Assembly (NCBI RefSeq): GCF_030068545.1
Contig: NZ_JASJOR010000004.1
Span: forward strand, 310,001 to 374,000
DNA length: 64,000 bases
Direction: 5' to 3'
From: Xanthocytophaga flava
GTDB lineage: Bacteria; Bacteroidota; Bacteroidia; Cytophagales; 172606-1
The notes under the pieces were generated by a model. That model was not told the DNA's origin. It saw nothing but the letters and a program-made list of their open reading frames with translations, and made no database searches. Every line of letters begins with the position of its first letter. Position 1 is the stretch's first letter. The position numbers and the translations under genes are program-made. This document shows, piece by piece, positions 1-9,971 of this stretch.

Positions 1-2196
1 TTGCCTGGCTATTTTCCTCAGATGGAAACTGCTGCCCGTATGTATCGCCGTAATGCCAGTATGGCTGTCAATCAGGGCGATATAAAAAAGAGTTTTGAGG
101 AAGAAAACTTCTTCTTTGCGGATTCTTCTATCCTGCAAATATTCTCCTTCGCATTCCTGAAGGGAGACCCTAAAACGGCTCTTAATGAGACGTTTACTGT
201 GATTCTAACAGAGCAGATGGAGAAGAAATATTTTGGTAGCCAATCGGCATTAGGACAAACAATTCTGTTTGGAGGTTTGCATCCAATGAAAGTGACAGGT
301 GTTGTTAAAGAATTTCCAGACAACTCACACATTCATTTTAACTTCATCTCCAACTATCAAACTATGTTCGCGCTGGAGAATCCTGAAGCACGAGAAAACC
401 TGCCTCGCAACTGGATCATCAGCCATTCATTCACCTATGTATTATTAAAACCAAATCAGAATCCTGCATCAGTAAATGCCCGATTCCCTCAGTTTTTACT
501 GGATCATGCTCCCAAACAATTCAGCAAAGACATAGAATATCAGTTACAACCGATGCGTGATTTTCACCTCAGATCTAATCTGGGAGGAGAAGCTGAGGCT
601 CCTGGAAATATCACTTATTTATATGTGTTTACAGGTGTTGCTTTTATTACATTACTGATTGCTTGTATCAACTTTGTCAACCTTTCTACAGCTCGTTCAC
701 TGAAACGTGCTAAAGAAGTAGGCATGCGTAAAGTACTGGGGGCAGAGAGAAAACACCTTATTCAGCAGTTTCTAGGTGAATCCTTTTTACTGGCGTCGAT
801 TGCCTTTCTATGTTCGTTTATCCTGATTCAGTTATTCTTACCTGTAATGAATACACTAACAGGAAAACACTTGTCATTCTCTACTTTACTAAATGATCCT
901 ATTCTCATACCTTCCTTTATTGGAATATTTCTCATAACCAGTTTGCTGGCAGGTAGCTATCCGGCATTTTTCGTATCAGCCTTCCAGCCTATTACTACAT
1001 TAAAAGGAAGCTATACCAGTGAAAAAGCGAAGGGAGGAATTTTGCGGCAAGCATTGGTGGTTGTACAGTTTGCAGCATCTATAGGGCTAATCATTGCGGC
1101 AAGCATCGCCTTCAATCAGTTGCATTTTATGCGTAATCAACCTTTAGGATTTGAGAAAGACTACATTATTACGGCACCTCTGTTTAGTCAGAACCTGAAC
1201 AATATATTCCTTCCATCAAATGATAGTCTGTATCAAAAGATCAAAACGTTTAGAAATGTACTAAAACAGAACCCTTCTATTGAGGAAGTAACATTATCCA
1301 GCCAGGCATTGGGGCAGGGAAGCACACGAAGAGGAATTGTACCAGAAGGCTTTACAAAAGAAGACAACAAATTTATCGCCTGTCTGGCAGTAGATTACAA
1401 CTTTCTGAAAACCTATAACATGAAATTACTGGCAGGGAGGGATTTTTCGGAAAATTTTGAAACAGATAAAGAGGCCGCCTTTCTTATCACTGAAACCGGA
1501 GCTAAATCGTTCGGATGGACTACTCCGGCTAAAGCCTTGGGAAAAACTATTGACAGAGAAGGAAAACAAGGAAAGATTATTGGAGTAATACAGGATTTTC
1601 ATGCAGAAACATTGTCTCAACCATTGGAAGGTGTTCTTATAGATGTTGATATTCCTCAACTGAACTTATTCTCAATAAAGATCAGTTCAAGCAATGTACC
1701 TCAGACACTCAGTTTCCTGGAGAAGAAATGGTCTGAGTATTTCCCGGAAAAGGCATTTGAATATGACTTTTTGGATACATCCATTGCCCGTCAATACGAA
1801 AGCGATCAGCGTCTGGGAAATATCATCAGCTACTTCGCCGGGTTGGTTGTTCTTATTTCCTGCCTGGGTCTGTATGGTCTTATTTCTCTGGTAGCACAAC
1901 AAAAAGTAAAGGAAATAGGTATCCGCAAAGTATTGGGAGCTTCGATCAGTCAGATAGTAATCCTTCTGTCAAAAGATTTTATCAAACTTGTCCTTATCTC
2001 ATTTGTTATTGCGGCCCCTGTTGCGTGGTACTTTATGAATAAATGGCTACAAGGATTTGCCTTTCGGATTGATATTTCGTGGTGGATATTTTTACTGGCA
2101 GGTATTCTGGCAATGATTGTAGCTCAGGCCACAGTCAGCTATCAGGCCATTCGGGCAGCAAGAGCTAATCCTGTCAAATCCCTTAGATCTGAATAA
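1..2196 (+). CDS. ABC transporter permease, MacB/FtsX type (5' end cut off by window)
   Basis: Inner-membrane permease with an extracytoplasmic MacB-like core and FtsX-type membrane domains. The reading frame is open from base 1. Compared with the 809-residue paralogue that follows, roughly the first 75-80 residues, including the first membrane helix, lie outside the window. Visible parts: periplasmic core (about residues 1-200), a first FtsX domain with three helices (about 205-330, containing ARSLKRAKEVGMRKVLGA), a second periplasmic domain (about 390-600) and a second FtsX domain (about 615-731, containing KEIGIRKVLGASISQIV). The doubled GMRKVLGA/GIRKVLGA motif is typical of the long Bacteroidota permeases. 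Family members usually work with a LolD/MacB-like ATPase to move lipoproteins, peptides or drugs across the envelope; no ATPase is visible here. It ends at TAA 62 bp before the paralogue, probably in the same transcript. The substrate cannot be told. Confidence 0.9.
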   Translation: MPGYFPQMETAARMYRRNASMAVNQGDIKKSFEEENFFFADSSILQIFSFAFLKGDPKTALNETFTVILTEQMEKKYFGSQSALGQTILFGGLHPMKVTGVVKEFPDNSHIHFNFISNYQTMFALENPEARENLPRNWIISHSFTYVLLKPNQNPASVNARFPQFLLDHAPKQFSKDIEYQLQPMRDFHLRSNLGGEAEAPGNITYLYVFTGVAFITLLIACINFVNLSTARSLKRAKEVGMRKVLGAERKHLIQQFLGESFLLASIAFLCSFILIQLFLPVMNTLTGKHLSFSTLLNDPILIPSFIGIFLITSLLAGSYPAFFVSAFQPITTLKGSYTSEKAKGGILRQALVVVQFAASIGLIIAASIAFNQLHFMRNQPLGFEKDYIITAPLFSQNLNNIFLPSNDSLYQKIKTFRNVLKQNPSIEEVTLSSQALGQGSTRRGIVPEGFTKEDNKFIACLAVDYNFLKTYNMKLLAGRDFSENFETDKEAAFLITETGAKSFGWTTPAKALGKTIDREGKQGKIIGVIQDFHAETLSQPLEGVLIDVDIPQLNLFSIKISSSNVPQTLSFLEKKWSEYFPEKAFEYDFLDTSIARQYESDQRLGNIISYFAGLVVLISCLGLYGLISLVAQQKVKEIGIRKVLGASISQIVILLSKDFIKLVLISFVIAAPVAWYFMNKWLQGFAFRIDISWWIFLLAGILAMIVAQATVSYQAIRAARANPVKSLRSE

Positions 2197-2257
2197 AGAT
2201 CACCGTCCGATAAAATAAATTTTCCAGAATCTAACTCACCTAACGAATCAAACAACT

Positions 2258-4687
2258 ATGCTAAGAAACTACTTTAAGATTGCAATGCGGAATCTCTGGC
2301 GTAACAAAGGTTTTTCAGCAACAAACATCTTTGGTTTATCTATTGGTATTGCCACCTGTCTGTTAATTATGTTATATGTTCTGGATGAGATCAGCTATGA
2401 TCGTTTTTACTCCAACGCAGATCGTATATACAGACTTAATTCGGATATTAAATTTGGAGGCAACCAGATGAGACTGGCCGTAATGCCCGCCCCAACTGGT
2501 GCTGCCTTGGTGCGTGATTACCCATTGGTAGAAGCTGCTGCACGTATACGACAAACAGGAAGTATACTGGTAAAAAAAGGAAATGAAAACATCAAGGAAG
2601 ATGGACAAAATGTAGGCTATGCAGACTCTACTATTTTTAAAGTTTTCTCTTTTCCAATGCTGTATGGTAATCCGGATAAAGCGCTAACAGAACCTCATAC
2701 ACTGGTTATTTCTGAACGAATAGCCCAAAAATACTTTGGTGAATCCGATGTTGTAGGCAAAACGATGATTCTGGATGATAAACAACCCTACAAAATAGCA
2801 GGTGTTATACAAAACATTCCAACCAATTCACATCTAAAAATTGATTTCTTTCTTACTATGCTTGACCATGAAGATAGTAAGATTGATAATTGGGTAAGTC
2901 ACAATTACACTACCTATTTATTGTTGAAAGAAGGAGTAAAACCAGCTCAGGTAGAAGCAGTATTTGATAATCTACTTTTAAAATATGTAGGCCCCCAAAT
3001 AAAACAGGCATTTGGCTCTACACTGAATGACTTAAAAAAGTCAGGAAGCTATCTTAATTATAGCCTGATGCCTGTTTCTGATATCCATCTGTATTCAGAC
3101 CGCGTGGCTGAAGTATCTCCTAATAGTAATGTTCAGTATGTTTATATTTTCTCTGCTGTAGCCTTTTTCATACTGCTTATTGCCTGTATCAACTTTATGA
3201 ACCTGGCAACAGCCCGTTCAGCTAATCGAGCAAAAGAAGTAGGTGTACGAAAAGTTCTTGGATCTTACCGTAGTAGTTTAATCTATCAGTTTCTTACAGA
3301 ATCTATTTTGTTAACAGGTATTGCATTTGTTCTTGCATTGGGTATAGGAGTAATGTTACTTCCTTTGTTTAATGATTTAGCAGGCAAGCAAATGACTATG
3401 TCTGTCATTGAACACCCCCTGATTATACCTGTACTATTATTATTCACGCTATTTACAGGTTTATTGGCAGGAAGTTATCCGGCATTCTTTTTATCTGCAT
3501 TTGAGCCTATACAGGTATTAAAGGGTAAGCTAAGTCAGGGGGCTAAAAGCAGTAGCTTACGAAGTTCACTGGTTGTATTTCAGTTTCTGGCCTCTGTATT
3601 TTTGATTATATGTACAGTTGTTATCTATCAGCAACTCACCTTCATACAAAATAAACAATTAGGGTTCAATAAAGAACAGGTACTTATTATCAATGATGCC
3701 AGTGCATTAGGAAACAGCACAGAAAGCTTCAAAAATGAAGTCTTGCGTTTGGAAGAAGTGAAAAATGGAACTATTACCGGATATCTTCCTGTACCCTCCT
3801 GGCGCAGCGACAATCTTTATTTTCCGGAAGGAGAAATAAGACAGGATAAAGCAGTCTCTATACAAAGCTGGAATGTAGATTATGATTACATTCAAACAAT
3901 GGGAATGCAGATTATTAAAGGCAGAGATTTTGATAAACAGTTACAGACAGACTCTTCTGGTATTATTATCAATGAAACCGCTGCGAAACTATTTGGCTAT
4001 TCCAATCCAATTGGAAGACGTATTTCTGCTTTGACTGATTTTAAAACTCAGCAAACACGTGCCTATACAATTGTTGGAGTTGTTAAAAACTTCAATTTTG
4101 AATCTCTGAGACAAAATATTGGTGCTGTATGCTTCACACTTGGAAATGCACCTGGCAATGTTAGTTTCCGACTGAATACAGAGAATATGCCTGCTACTAT
4201 TTCAAAAATTGAAGCTAAGTGGAAAACTATTGCTCCGGGGCAGCCATTCAACTATCAGTTTATGGATGAAGCATTTACTAATGTATATCAGAGTGAACAA
4301 AAAGTGGGTAAGCTATTTATCACATTTGCTCTACTGGCTATTTTTATAGCTTGCCTAGGGTTATTTGGATTATCAGCTTATTCAGCAGAACAACGTACCA
4401 AGGAAATTGGGATTCGCAAAGTGCTCGGAGCCAGTATATCCAATATTGTGGCTCTGTTATCCAAAGATTTTCTGAAACTTATACTGATTGCCAATGGTAT
4501 AGCCTTCCCATTAGCCTACTGGGCTATGAGTACCTGGTTACAGGATTTTGCTTTTAAGGTCAATATTCAGTGGTGGGTATTTTTGATAGCAGGCATAGCA
4601 GCTTTACTGATTGCTTTGTTAACTGTAAGCTTTCAGGCTATTAAGGCTGCATTGATCAATCCTGTTAAATCTTTGCGATCTGAATAA
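2258..4687 (+). CDS. ABC transporter permease, MacB/FtsX type
   Basis: Full-length (809 aa) paralogue of the preceding permease. The N-terminus MLRNYFKIAMRNLWRNKG leads into a first membrane helix (about 20-42), then a MacB-like periplasmic core (45-285), an FtsX domain (about 290-420, with ARSANRAKEVGVRKVLGS), a second membrane helix and periplasmic domain (430-675) and a C-terminal FtsX domain (690-809, with TKEIGIRKVLGASISNIV). It ends in NPVKSLRSE, nearly the same as the upstream copy, so the two arose by duplication. Such permeases are widespread in Cytophagales as tandem copies without an ATPase nearby and presumably share one encoded elsewhere. Function is inferred from the family only. 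Confidence 0.93.
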   Translation: MLRNYFKIAMRNLWRNKGFSATNIFGLSIGIATCLLIMLYVLDEISYDRFYSNADRIYRLNSDIKFGGNQMRLAVMPAPTGAALVRDYPLVEAAARIRQTGSILVKKGNENIKEDGQNVGYADSTIFKVFSFPMLYGNPDKALTEPHTLVISERIAQKYFGESDVVGKTMILDDKQPYKIAGVIQNIPTNSHLKIDFFLTMLDHEDSKIDNWVSHNYTTYLLLKEGVKPAQVEAVFDNLLLKYVGPQIKQAFGSTLNDLKKSGSYLNYSLMPVSDIHLYSDRVAEVSPNSNVQYVYIFSAVAFFILLIACINFMNLATARSANRAKEVGVRKVLGSYRSSLIYQFLTESILLTGIAFVLALGIGVMLLPLFNDLAGKQMTMSVIEHPLIIPVLLLFTLFTGLLAGSYPAFFLSAFEPIQVLKGKLSQGAKSSSLRSSLVVFQFLASVFLIICTVVIYQQLTFIQNKQLGFNKEQVLIINDASALGNSTESFKNEVLRLEEVKNGTITGYLPVPSWRSDNLYFPEGEIRQDKAVSIQSWNVDYDYIQTMGMQIIKGRDFDKQLQTDSSGIIINETAAKLFGYSNPIGRRISALTDFKTQQTRAYTIVGVVKNFNFESLRQNIGAVCFTLGNAPGNVSFRLNTENMPATISKIEAKWKTIAPGQPFNYQFMDEAFTNVYQSEQKVGKLFITFALLAIFIACLGLFGLSAYSAEQRTKEIGIRKVLGASISNIVALLSKDFLKLILIANGIAFPLAYWAMSTWLQDFAFKVNIQWWVFLIAGIAALLIALLTVSFQAIKAALINPVKSLRSE

Positions 4688-4707
4688 TGTAAGAATCTGA
4701 GTTCTTC

Positions 4708-4754
4708 ACTCTCCAGAAACTATCAACAAAGGCTAACTTCTGGAGAGTTTATTT
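4708..4754 (+). terminator. Rho-independent terminator after the permease pair
   Basis: An 11-bp perfect stem (4708-4718 with 4738-4748, arm ACTCTCCAGAA) is followed by a T-rich run. It separates the plus-strand permeases from the convergent minus-strand gene ending at 4756, whose transcription it may also stop. Confidence 0.75.
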
Positions 4755-4755
4755 T

Positions 4756-5370
4756 TTAGAATGTAAGTGCTAAACCAGTTGAAGGTCTGACAATAGTACG
4801 ATCCAGATCTTTTCCATATAACAGATTACAGTTAATTGTCCAGGCAACAGAACCCAGTTTAAGCTGGACTCCTGCTGTAGAGGAATAATAATCGAAATGA
4901 TCTCTTTGTAAAGAAGTACCGTTGCTATTTGCCAGTAACTGATTACCAAAATATTGAGTCCCCGAACCAGTACTGACTCGTAATACCTCCGCAATAAGGA
5001 ATCCGACCTCCCATTGATAATGCAGATTGTAACGATTCTGCTCGGTCTCGTTGACAATCGTAAACTTTTGATCCTGAATCATAGAGGTTATTGTAGTTCG
5101 ATTCAAACTTCCTGCACTACCGTACACACCAAGATATGTTTTCTTATGATCTTTACTCTCTGCCAGCTTTATTCCAACCAATCCATCCAGTTGCCAGTTC
5201 AGGTGATTCTCTTCGAATTTATCAAAGCTCTGATTACCGGGTCCCAGGTAGTAGTTCACAGCACCTCCCAATTGTACTTTAATCCCTCCACCCTCTTTTT
5301 GTGCCATCACCAGCGTTGAAAATCCCAGAAATAGAATTAATGTATATAATGTAAAAACAAATGTTTTCAT
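4756..5370 (-). CDS. Predicted outer-membrane beta-barrel protein, unknown function
   Basis: 204 residues with a clear signal peptide (about residues 1-23, cut after VMAQ). The mature part is made of alternating short beta-strand-like segments and ends in a phenylalanine (TGLALTF), the usual C-terminal signature of outer-membrane barrels. No catalytic motif is seen. It is the last gene of a three-gene minus-strand operon starting at 6914, lying 12 bp after the previous gene. Its size suggests an 8- to 10-strand barrel. I do not recognise a named family. Confidence 0.75.
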   Translation of the reverse strand: MKTFVFTLYTLILFLGFSTLVMAQKEGGGIKVQLGGAVNYYLGPGNQSFDKFEENHLNWQLDGLVGIKLAESKDHKKTYLGVYGSAGSLNRTTITSMIQDQKFTIVNETEQNRYNLHYQWEVGFLIAEVLRVSTGSGTQYFGNQLLANSNGTSLQRDHFDYYSSTAGVQLKLGSVAWTINCNLLYGKDLDRTIVRPSTGLALTF

Positions 5371-5382
5371 AGTTGTAATATG

Positions 5383-6333
5383 TTATAGTTTATACCCAAT
5401 CCCAAACTGCAGTATAGTCAGACCTGCACCAATATCACCAAATACCATCAAACCTGGCTGAGCTTCATAATCCACTCCTATTCGTGCCTGGATGCCCAGA
5501 CTAAATGCACGACTATTGGACCGTACCTGCAACATGCGATCATTGTTATTATCTACAGCCAAAATTGATTCTGATTTCAGGAACGAGCCATTGATCCCAA
5601 TTCCTACCAGGATATAAGGTTTTGCACGTCCTGTACCAAAACGTCGTTTTGCATATACATTCAACAAAAGGAGTGTCTCATTTAACTTCCGGTCTATCTG
5701 CAGGCTGTCATACGAATCATACTCATTCTGTGTAAACCGAAATCCTGCAACACCAAATGTAACTCCCAAGCGAAAATTCTCTTTAAACTGAGCATCATAG
5801 CTGAATCCTATTCCAGGAAATCTGAGAGCAGAAGTATATTGACTTATATTACTAACTTTCGTAAATCCTCTGATAAATCCCAGATGAAAATGAATTTCAG
5901 GCTGAGAAAAGTTTTCACGGGCAAAAAACTTATCTACTTTCTTATCTGGAGACTCTTTCTGGCCTTCCTTAGAAACTGTATCAACTCTTGCTGTGTCAAC
6001 AGAAACAGCTGCTGGAGGAGGCGAGACCGATCGTTTGAACAAACTACTATCTGTTGGAGCCAGTATATCTTTCACCTGATTTCGATAGCTTATAGCATAC
6101 ACATCTGTTCTGGGCATAGTATAAATTGGCCCATCCGGAATATCTGTCCGTTTGTATTTGACATATTGTAAATCAACTTCGGTAACCAGGCCATAAACTA
6201 TATCACCATTTTTCTTGATAATCACATCAAAAGAATTGGAAACAGGTTGACTTTGTGCATAGCTTGTCATAATACATAGAAACATCAGACTTACCAGCAC
6301 ACTTTTTAGAATTGTATTTTTCATGCTTCTCAT
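5383..6333 (-). CDS. Secreted protein with C-terminal outer-membrane barrel, unknown function
   Basis: 316 residues. A signal peptide (to about residue 26, SYAQ) is followed by a small N-terminal region beginning DVIIKKNGDIVYGLV (residues 36-95), a type often found in Bacteroidota envelope proteins, then a low-complexity linker rich in V, D and S (100-135) and a beta-barrel-like domain (150-316). The first ATG at 6333 overlaps the stop codon of the upstream lipoprotein gene in an ATGA arrangement, which suggests translational coupling; an in-frame ATG at 6324 is an alternative start that leaves the signal peptide intact. The pair may form one envelope complex. Specific function unknown. Confidence 0.75.
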   Translation of the reverse strand: MRSMKNTILKSVLVSLMFLCIMTSYAQSQPVSNSFDVIIKKNGDIVYGLVTEVDLQYVKYKRTDIPDGPIYTMPRTDVYAISYRNQVKDILAPTDSSLFKRSVSPPPAAVSVDTARVDTVSKEGQKESPDKKVDKFFARENFSQPEIHFHLGFIRGFTKVSNISQYTSALRFPGIGFSYDAQFKENFRLGVTFGVAGFRFTQNEYDSYDSLQIDRKLNETLLLLNVYAKRRFGTGRAKPYILVGIGINGSFLKSESILAVDNNNDRMLQVRSNSRAFSLGIQARIGVDYEAQPGLMVFGDIGAGLTILQFGIGYKL

Positions 6334-6914
6334 AAATTACTGTTTTGCCATTTCTGGTAGGTGATATCTTTGAATATGCCATTTGTTCCTTCTAATACCT
6401 GTGTTGAGTCTTGTGTATTTACCAAATGAAAAGCAAATGTCCCTGCAATCAGATTTTTATCAGTACTTTGTCGATCAATCTGCAGAAAAGTAGTAGAATC
6501 AGGGGTTATCAATTGGTAGGAAGTATACTCATCCTTGGAAACCTGATCTAGCACCTCTGCCTCTATTATTTTTCCATACTCCGAGAATTGGGTTGAGTAG
6601 TGTCCTTTTAGCTGATCCGGTTGTTGAACAGCAAACCGGATAGTAAGCTTTCGGTTTAATCCTGCTTCATTTTGCCCATTCAATATCATGCGATAGGTAT
6701 AATACAATAGTCCAGCAGTATCAGTCTCACTTTTATAAACTATTGCTTTCTCCAGGCCCACTACGAACGTATTTCGGGATTGCCAGGCTTTGCCATTGAT
6801 ATCCACAGAAATTTCAGGATCTCTCACAATACCTATGTCATCAACAGAATGATTACAGGCTATTGTTGTTAATGCCAGGCCTAGAATTAATGCCTGTATA
6901 AGTTTTTTTTTCAT
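6330..6914 (-). CDS. Predicted lipoprotein, unknown function
   Basis: 194 residues counted from the ATG at 6914, which begins a typical lipoprotein signal (MKKKLIQ then a hydrophobic stretch to TTIAC, lipid-bearing Cys20). The reading frame stays open upstream to 6947, but that extension would put charged residues before the signal, so the inner start is preferred. After the cysteine comes NHSVDD and a beta-rich domain of about 165 residues including DISVDINGKAW, a pattern seen in small Bacteroidota lipoproteins. First gene of the operon with the two barrel proteins at 4756-6333. Confidence 0.7.
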   Translation of the reverse strand: MKKKLIQALILGLALTTIACNHSVDDIGIVRDPEISVDINGKAWQSRNTFVVGLEKAIVYKSETDTAGLLYYTYRMILNGQNEAGLNRKLTIRFAVQQPDQLKGHYSTQFSEYGKIIEAEVLDQVSKDEYTSYQLITPDSTTFLQIDRQSTDKNLIAGTFAFHLVNTQDSTQVLEGTNGIFKDITYQKWQNSNL

Positions 6915-7127
6915 GTAAATCAGAGAATAATTACTGCAGACGGGCAAAATTTCATGCCGTTATTCGTTTTGTACTTAGATTCGAAAATGTTTCCCATACA
7001 GTGGTCTATTGAGCACAAAGTGTAGAATACACACTACAGTAAGAGGCTTTTAGCTAAAGAAATAGTTACAAGCCAGCATTGTTCGGCAATTATCTTTATT
7101 TTTAATAATTCAGTCTATTTCAAATCT

Positions 7128-8831
7128 ATGAATCTCTCTATCAACAGTAAAAAGAAGAACTCCTATGATGTAATTGTTATAGGATCAGGAATAAGTGGTG
7201 GCTGGGCTGCAAAAGAATTCTGTGAGAAAGGATTAAAAACCCTTGTGCTGGAACGCGGTCGTGATGTCAGGCATATTACAGACTACCCAACAGCCATGAG
7301 CAATCCCTGGGATTTTCCACATAGAGGCCGTTCCACAGTTATTTCAGAAACGATAAATCCAATTGTCAATAAGTGTTATGCATTTGAAGAAGCTACTGAG
7401 CATTTTTTTGTTAAAGACAATGAACATCCCTATATACAGGAAAAGCCGTTTGATTGGATACGAGGCTATCAGGTAGGAGGAAAGTCTTTGATCTGGGCTC
7501 GTCAAACACAACGGTGGAGTGACTTTGAATTTGAAGCACCTTCCCGTGATGGCTTTGCAGTAGACTGGCCTATCCGTTACAAAGATCTGGCTCCCTGGTA
7601 CAGCTATGTAGAAAAATTTACAGGTATTAGTGGTAACAGAGATGGTATCGCTAATCTACCAGATAGTGAGGTTTTACCTCCTTTTGAATTGAATTGTGTA
7701 GAAAAACACATTCAGGAAAAAGTAAAAGAATACTATCAGGACCGTCAGGTAATTATTGGTCGTTGTGCCCATCTTACCCAACCCAATGAAATTCATACAC
7801 AACAAGGTCGGGGACAATGCCAGGCAAGGCATTTGTGTTATCGGGGATGCCCATATGGAGGTTATTTCAGCAGTAACTCTTCAACCATTCCCTGGGCTGC
7901 CAAAACTGGTAATTTAACGCTAAGACCTCACTCAGTTGTTCATTCTATTATCTATGATGAACAGAAACAAAAAGCAACAGGAGTCCAAGTAGTAGATACA
8001 AACAGTAAAGAAATGCTTGAGTTTTTCGCAGAAGTAATCTTCGTAAATGCAGCCTGCCTGAACACCAATCTGATTCTATTAAATTCTACATCCAGTCGAT
8101 TTCCCAATGGGTTAGGTAATGATTCTGGCCTTTTGGGAAAATATGTAGCCTTCCATAATTATCGAGGTAGCCTTACTGCTAGCTTTGAAGGATATAAGGA
8201 CAAATACTATTATGGCCGACGTCCTACTACTGCATTTATTCCATCCTTTCGCAATGTATTCAAACAGGATACAGACTTTCTACGGGGTTATATGGTTGCT
8301 TTCTCTGCCAGTCGGGCAGGATGGCACCAAGGAGGTCAGGAAGGTTTTGGAGCAGAGTATAAGGAAAACATTACTCAACCAGGTGACTGGGAAATCTACA
8401 TGATGATGCAGGGAGAGACTGTACCGAAAGAACAAAATCACGTACGATTGAGCAAAGATCAAAAAGATGCATGGGGTATTCCACAACTTATTACTTCCAT
8501 AGAATATGACCAGAATGATGAAAAACTTCTTCAGGATTTTCTAATGCAGGGTACTGAAATACTTGAGAAAAGTGGTTGCAAAAACATCAGTCCTTATGAT
8601 TCTGGACAAGCACCTGGGCTAGATATTCATGAAATGGGAGGTGTACGTATGGGTAAAGATCCAAAGACATCCTTGCTGAATCAGTGGAACCAATTACATC
8701 ATTGCAAAAATGTATATGTTACCGATGGAGCTTGCATGACTTCTGTTGGCAATCAGAATCCATCTCTTACATTTATGGCCCTTACTGCCAGAGCTGTAAA
8801 TCATGCTGTGTCTACTCAGAAAACAATATAG
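7128..8831 (+). CDS. GMC-family FAD-dependent oxidoreductase
   Basis: 567-residue glucose-methanol-choline family flavoprotein. The N-terminal dinucleotide-binding motif VIVIGSGISGGWAAKEF (about residues 15-31) is followed by LERGRD, the substrate-side motif GGKSLIWARQTQRW (about 122-135), a cysteine-rich CYRGCPYGGY segment (about 237-246), and the C-terminal active-site region HEMGGVRMG ... VTDGACMTSVGNQNPSLT (about 502-550), where the His and Asn of this family are found. Members oxidise alcohols or sugars; the nearest types are gluconate-2-dehydrogenase-like large subunits. No signal peptide, small subunit or cytochrome gene lies beside it, so the electron acceptor and substrate are unknown. 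Transcribed alone. Confidence 0.9.
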   Translation: MNLSINSKKKNSYDVIVIGSGISGGWAAKEFCEKGLKTLVLERGRDVRHITDYPTAMSNPWDFPHRGRSTVISETINPIVNKCYAFEEATEHFFVKDNEHPYIQEKPFDWIRGYQVGGKSLIWARQTQRWSDFEFEAPSRDGFAVDWPIRYKDLAPWYSYVEKFTGISGNRDGIANLPDSEVLPPFELNCVEKHIQEKVKEYYQDRQVIIGRCAHLTQPNEIHTQQGRGQCQARHLCYRGCPYGGYFSSNSSTIPWAAKTGNLTLRPHSVVHSIIYDEQKQKATGVQVVDTNSKEMLEFFAEVIFVNAACLNTNLILLNSTSSRFPNGLGNDSGLLGKYVAFHNYRGSLTASFEGYKDKYYYGRRPTTAFIPSFRNVFKQDTDFLRGYMVAFSASRAGWHQGGQEGFGAEYKENITQPGDWEIYMMMQGETVPKEQNHVRLSKDQKDAWGIPQLITSIEYDQNDEKLLQDFLMQGTEILEKSGCKNISPYDSGQAPGLDIHEMGGVRMGKDPKTSLLNQWNQLHHCKNVYVTDGACMTSVGNQNPSLTFMALTARAVNHAVSTQKTI

Positions 8832-8842
8832 TACCCTACACA

Positions 8843-8895
8843 AAGTTTCTGTTCTTTCTATAAAGTGCCTTACAATGATGGCATAGCAGAAACTT
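8843..8895 (+). terminator. Inverted repeat downstream of the GMC oxidoreductase
   Basis: Arms AAGTTTCTG (8843-8851) and CAGAAACTT (8887-8895) enclose a second small hairpin (TGCC/GGCA). It starts 12 bp after the stop codon. There is no strong T-run, so it may be a terminator or an mRNA 3'-end stabiliser. Confidence 0.4.
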
Positions 8896-9307
8896 CCTTG
8901 TTATTATGTATCTAGCATCCGTTCATTTATCTCCTTACTAAGTTCTCCTAAAAAATCATGCGCAAAAGATAACGGGAATAAATTTCTTCAAACCGTAGAA
9001 AACTTTCAACTTTCCGAATCTCATCAAGTAGTCTGTTTTTCCATAGAATCTTATACTTTGGAGCTTATGAACGAGTATCCAAACAAGCTTTTATTCTCTC
9101 TTATATCATCATACAAAAATCCGGATATAGTTAAACACAATAGAGCTTCAAATCCATAAGACAGAGAAAAATACAATAATAACACACAATATACAGTCCA
9201 GCCACACAACGATTCATAAATGATTTACAGTCAGTTATACTAACAAATGGGTGGTATCATTTTTTCCCAAAGGTGGCATAGTTCAATTTCACCAAAAAGC
9301 AACCATT
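8896..9307. other. Intergenic region, no gene seen
   Basis: About 410 bp of AT-rich sequence between the GMC oxidoreductase and the DUF4142 gene. I see no reading frame, RNA gene or repeat. It presumably contains the promoter of the downstream gene, but no clear TAnnTTTG box was found. Confidence 0.5.
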
Positions 9308-9883
9308 ATGACAAATCCATTTGCAACCAAAGCTGGAAGTTTTATCTGGGGACTTCTTTTAACAGCATGTGTAACAAGCTTTAGTGCCTGTAATAACGAC
9401 GACGATGATGGTTCAGTAGTTACGCCAACCACATTAAACACAGCAGACAAAGGCATAATAGACCAGGTAGCATACGCCAACCGGTCTGAGATAGAAATGG
9501 GTCAACTGGCACTGACTAAATCTACAGATTCTGTAATTCGTAATTTTGCACAAATGATGATAACACATCATACTTCAGCCCAAGCCTCTTTAGATTCTGT
9601 TGCAGATAAGTATTCGTATTCATTGCCAACCGGATTAGATTCTACAAGTCAGAAAATGAAAGATAGTCTTACGGCTATCACAGTAGATTCTGTTTTTAGT
9701 AGAAAATATATATTAGGCCAGCTGGATGCACATACACAGGTTCGCAGTAAACTGGAAGCGTATCAGAATGGTACTGGTCAGAACAGCGATGTAAAAGCGT
9801 ATGTATCGAAAACTCTTCCTGTAGTTATTAGTCACCAAACTGAGGCAGATACTATTATATCACAGAGAGGATATGTTCAGTAA
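9308..9883 (+). CDS. DUF4142 domain lipoprotein
   Basis: 191 residues from the ATG at 9308 (the frame is open to 9251, but the inner start gives a proper lipoprotein signal ending SFSACNN). After an acidic DDDD linker comes a helical DUF4142 domain (about 45-190) with the family's typical pattern: VAYANRSEIEMGQLAL, FAQMMITHHTSAQ and a final ISHQTEADT helix. The fold is a ferritin-like four-helix bundle found in many periplasmic bacterial proteins; no function is established. A single-gene unit with its own terminator. Confidence 0.87.
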   Translation: MTNPFATKAGSFIWGLLLTACVTSFSACNNDDDDGSVVTPTTLNTADKGIIDQVAYANRSEIEMGQLALTKSTDSVIRNFAQMMITHHTSAQASLDSVADKYSYSLPTGLDSTSQKMKDSLTAITVDSVFSRKYILGQLDAHTQVRSKLEAYQNGTGQNSDVKAYVSKTLPVVISHQTEADTIISQRGYVQ

Positions 9884-9904
9884 TTTTTTAAACTGTTAGT
9901 TTTT

Positions 9905-9942
9905 ATCAGACCTTCTACATGTGAGAAGGTCTGATTTCTTTT
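9905..9942 (+). terminator. Rho-independent terminator of the DUF4142 gene
   Basis: A 12-bp perfect stem (9905-9916 with 9924-9935, arm ATCAGACCTTCT), a 7-nt loop and a T-rich tail. It sits between convergent genes and could act in both directions. Confidence 0.85.
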
Positions 9943-9971
9943 AGTGTAGTATGGATACCCAGTACCAATAA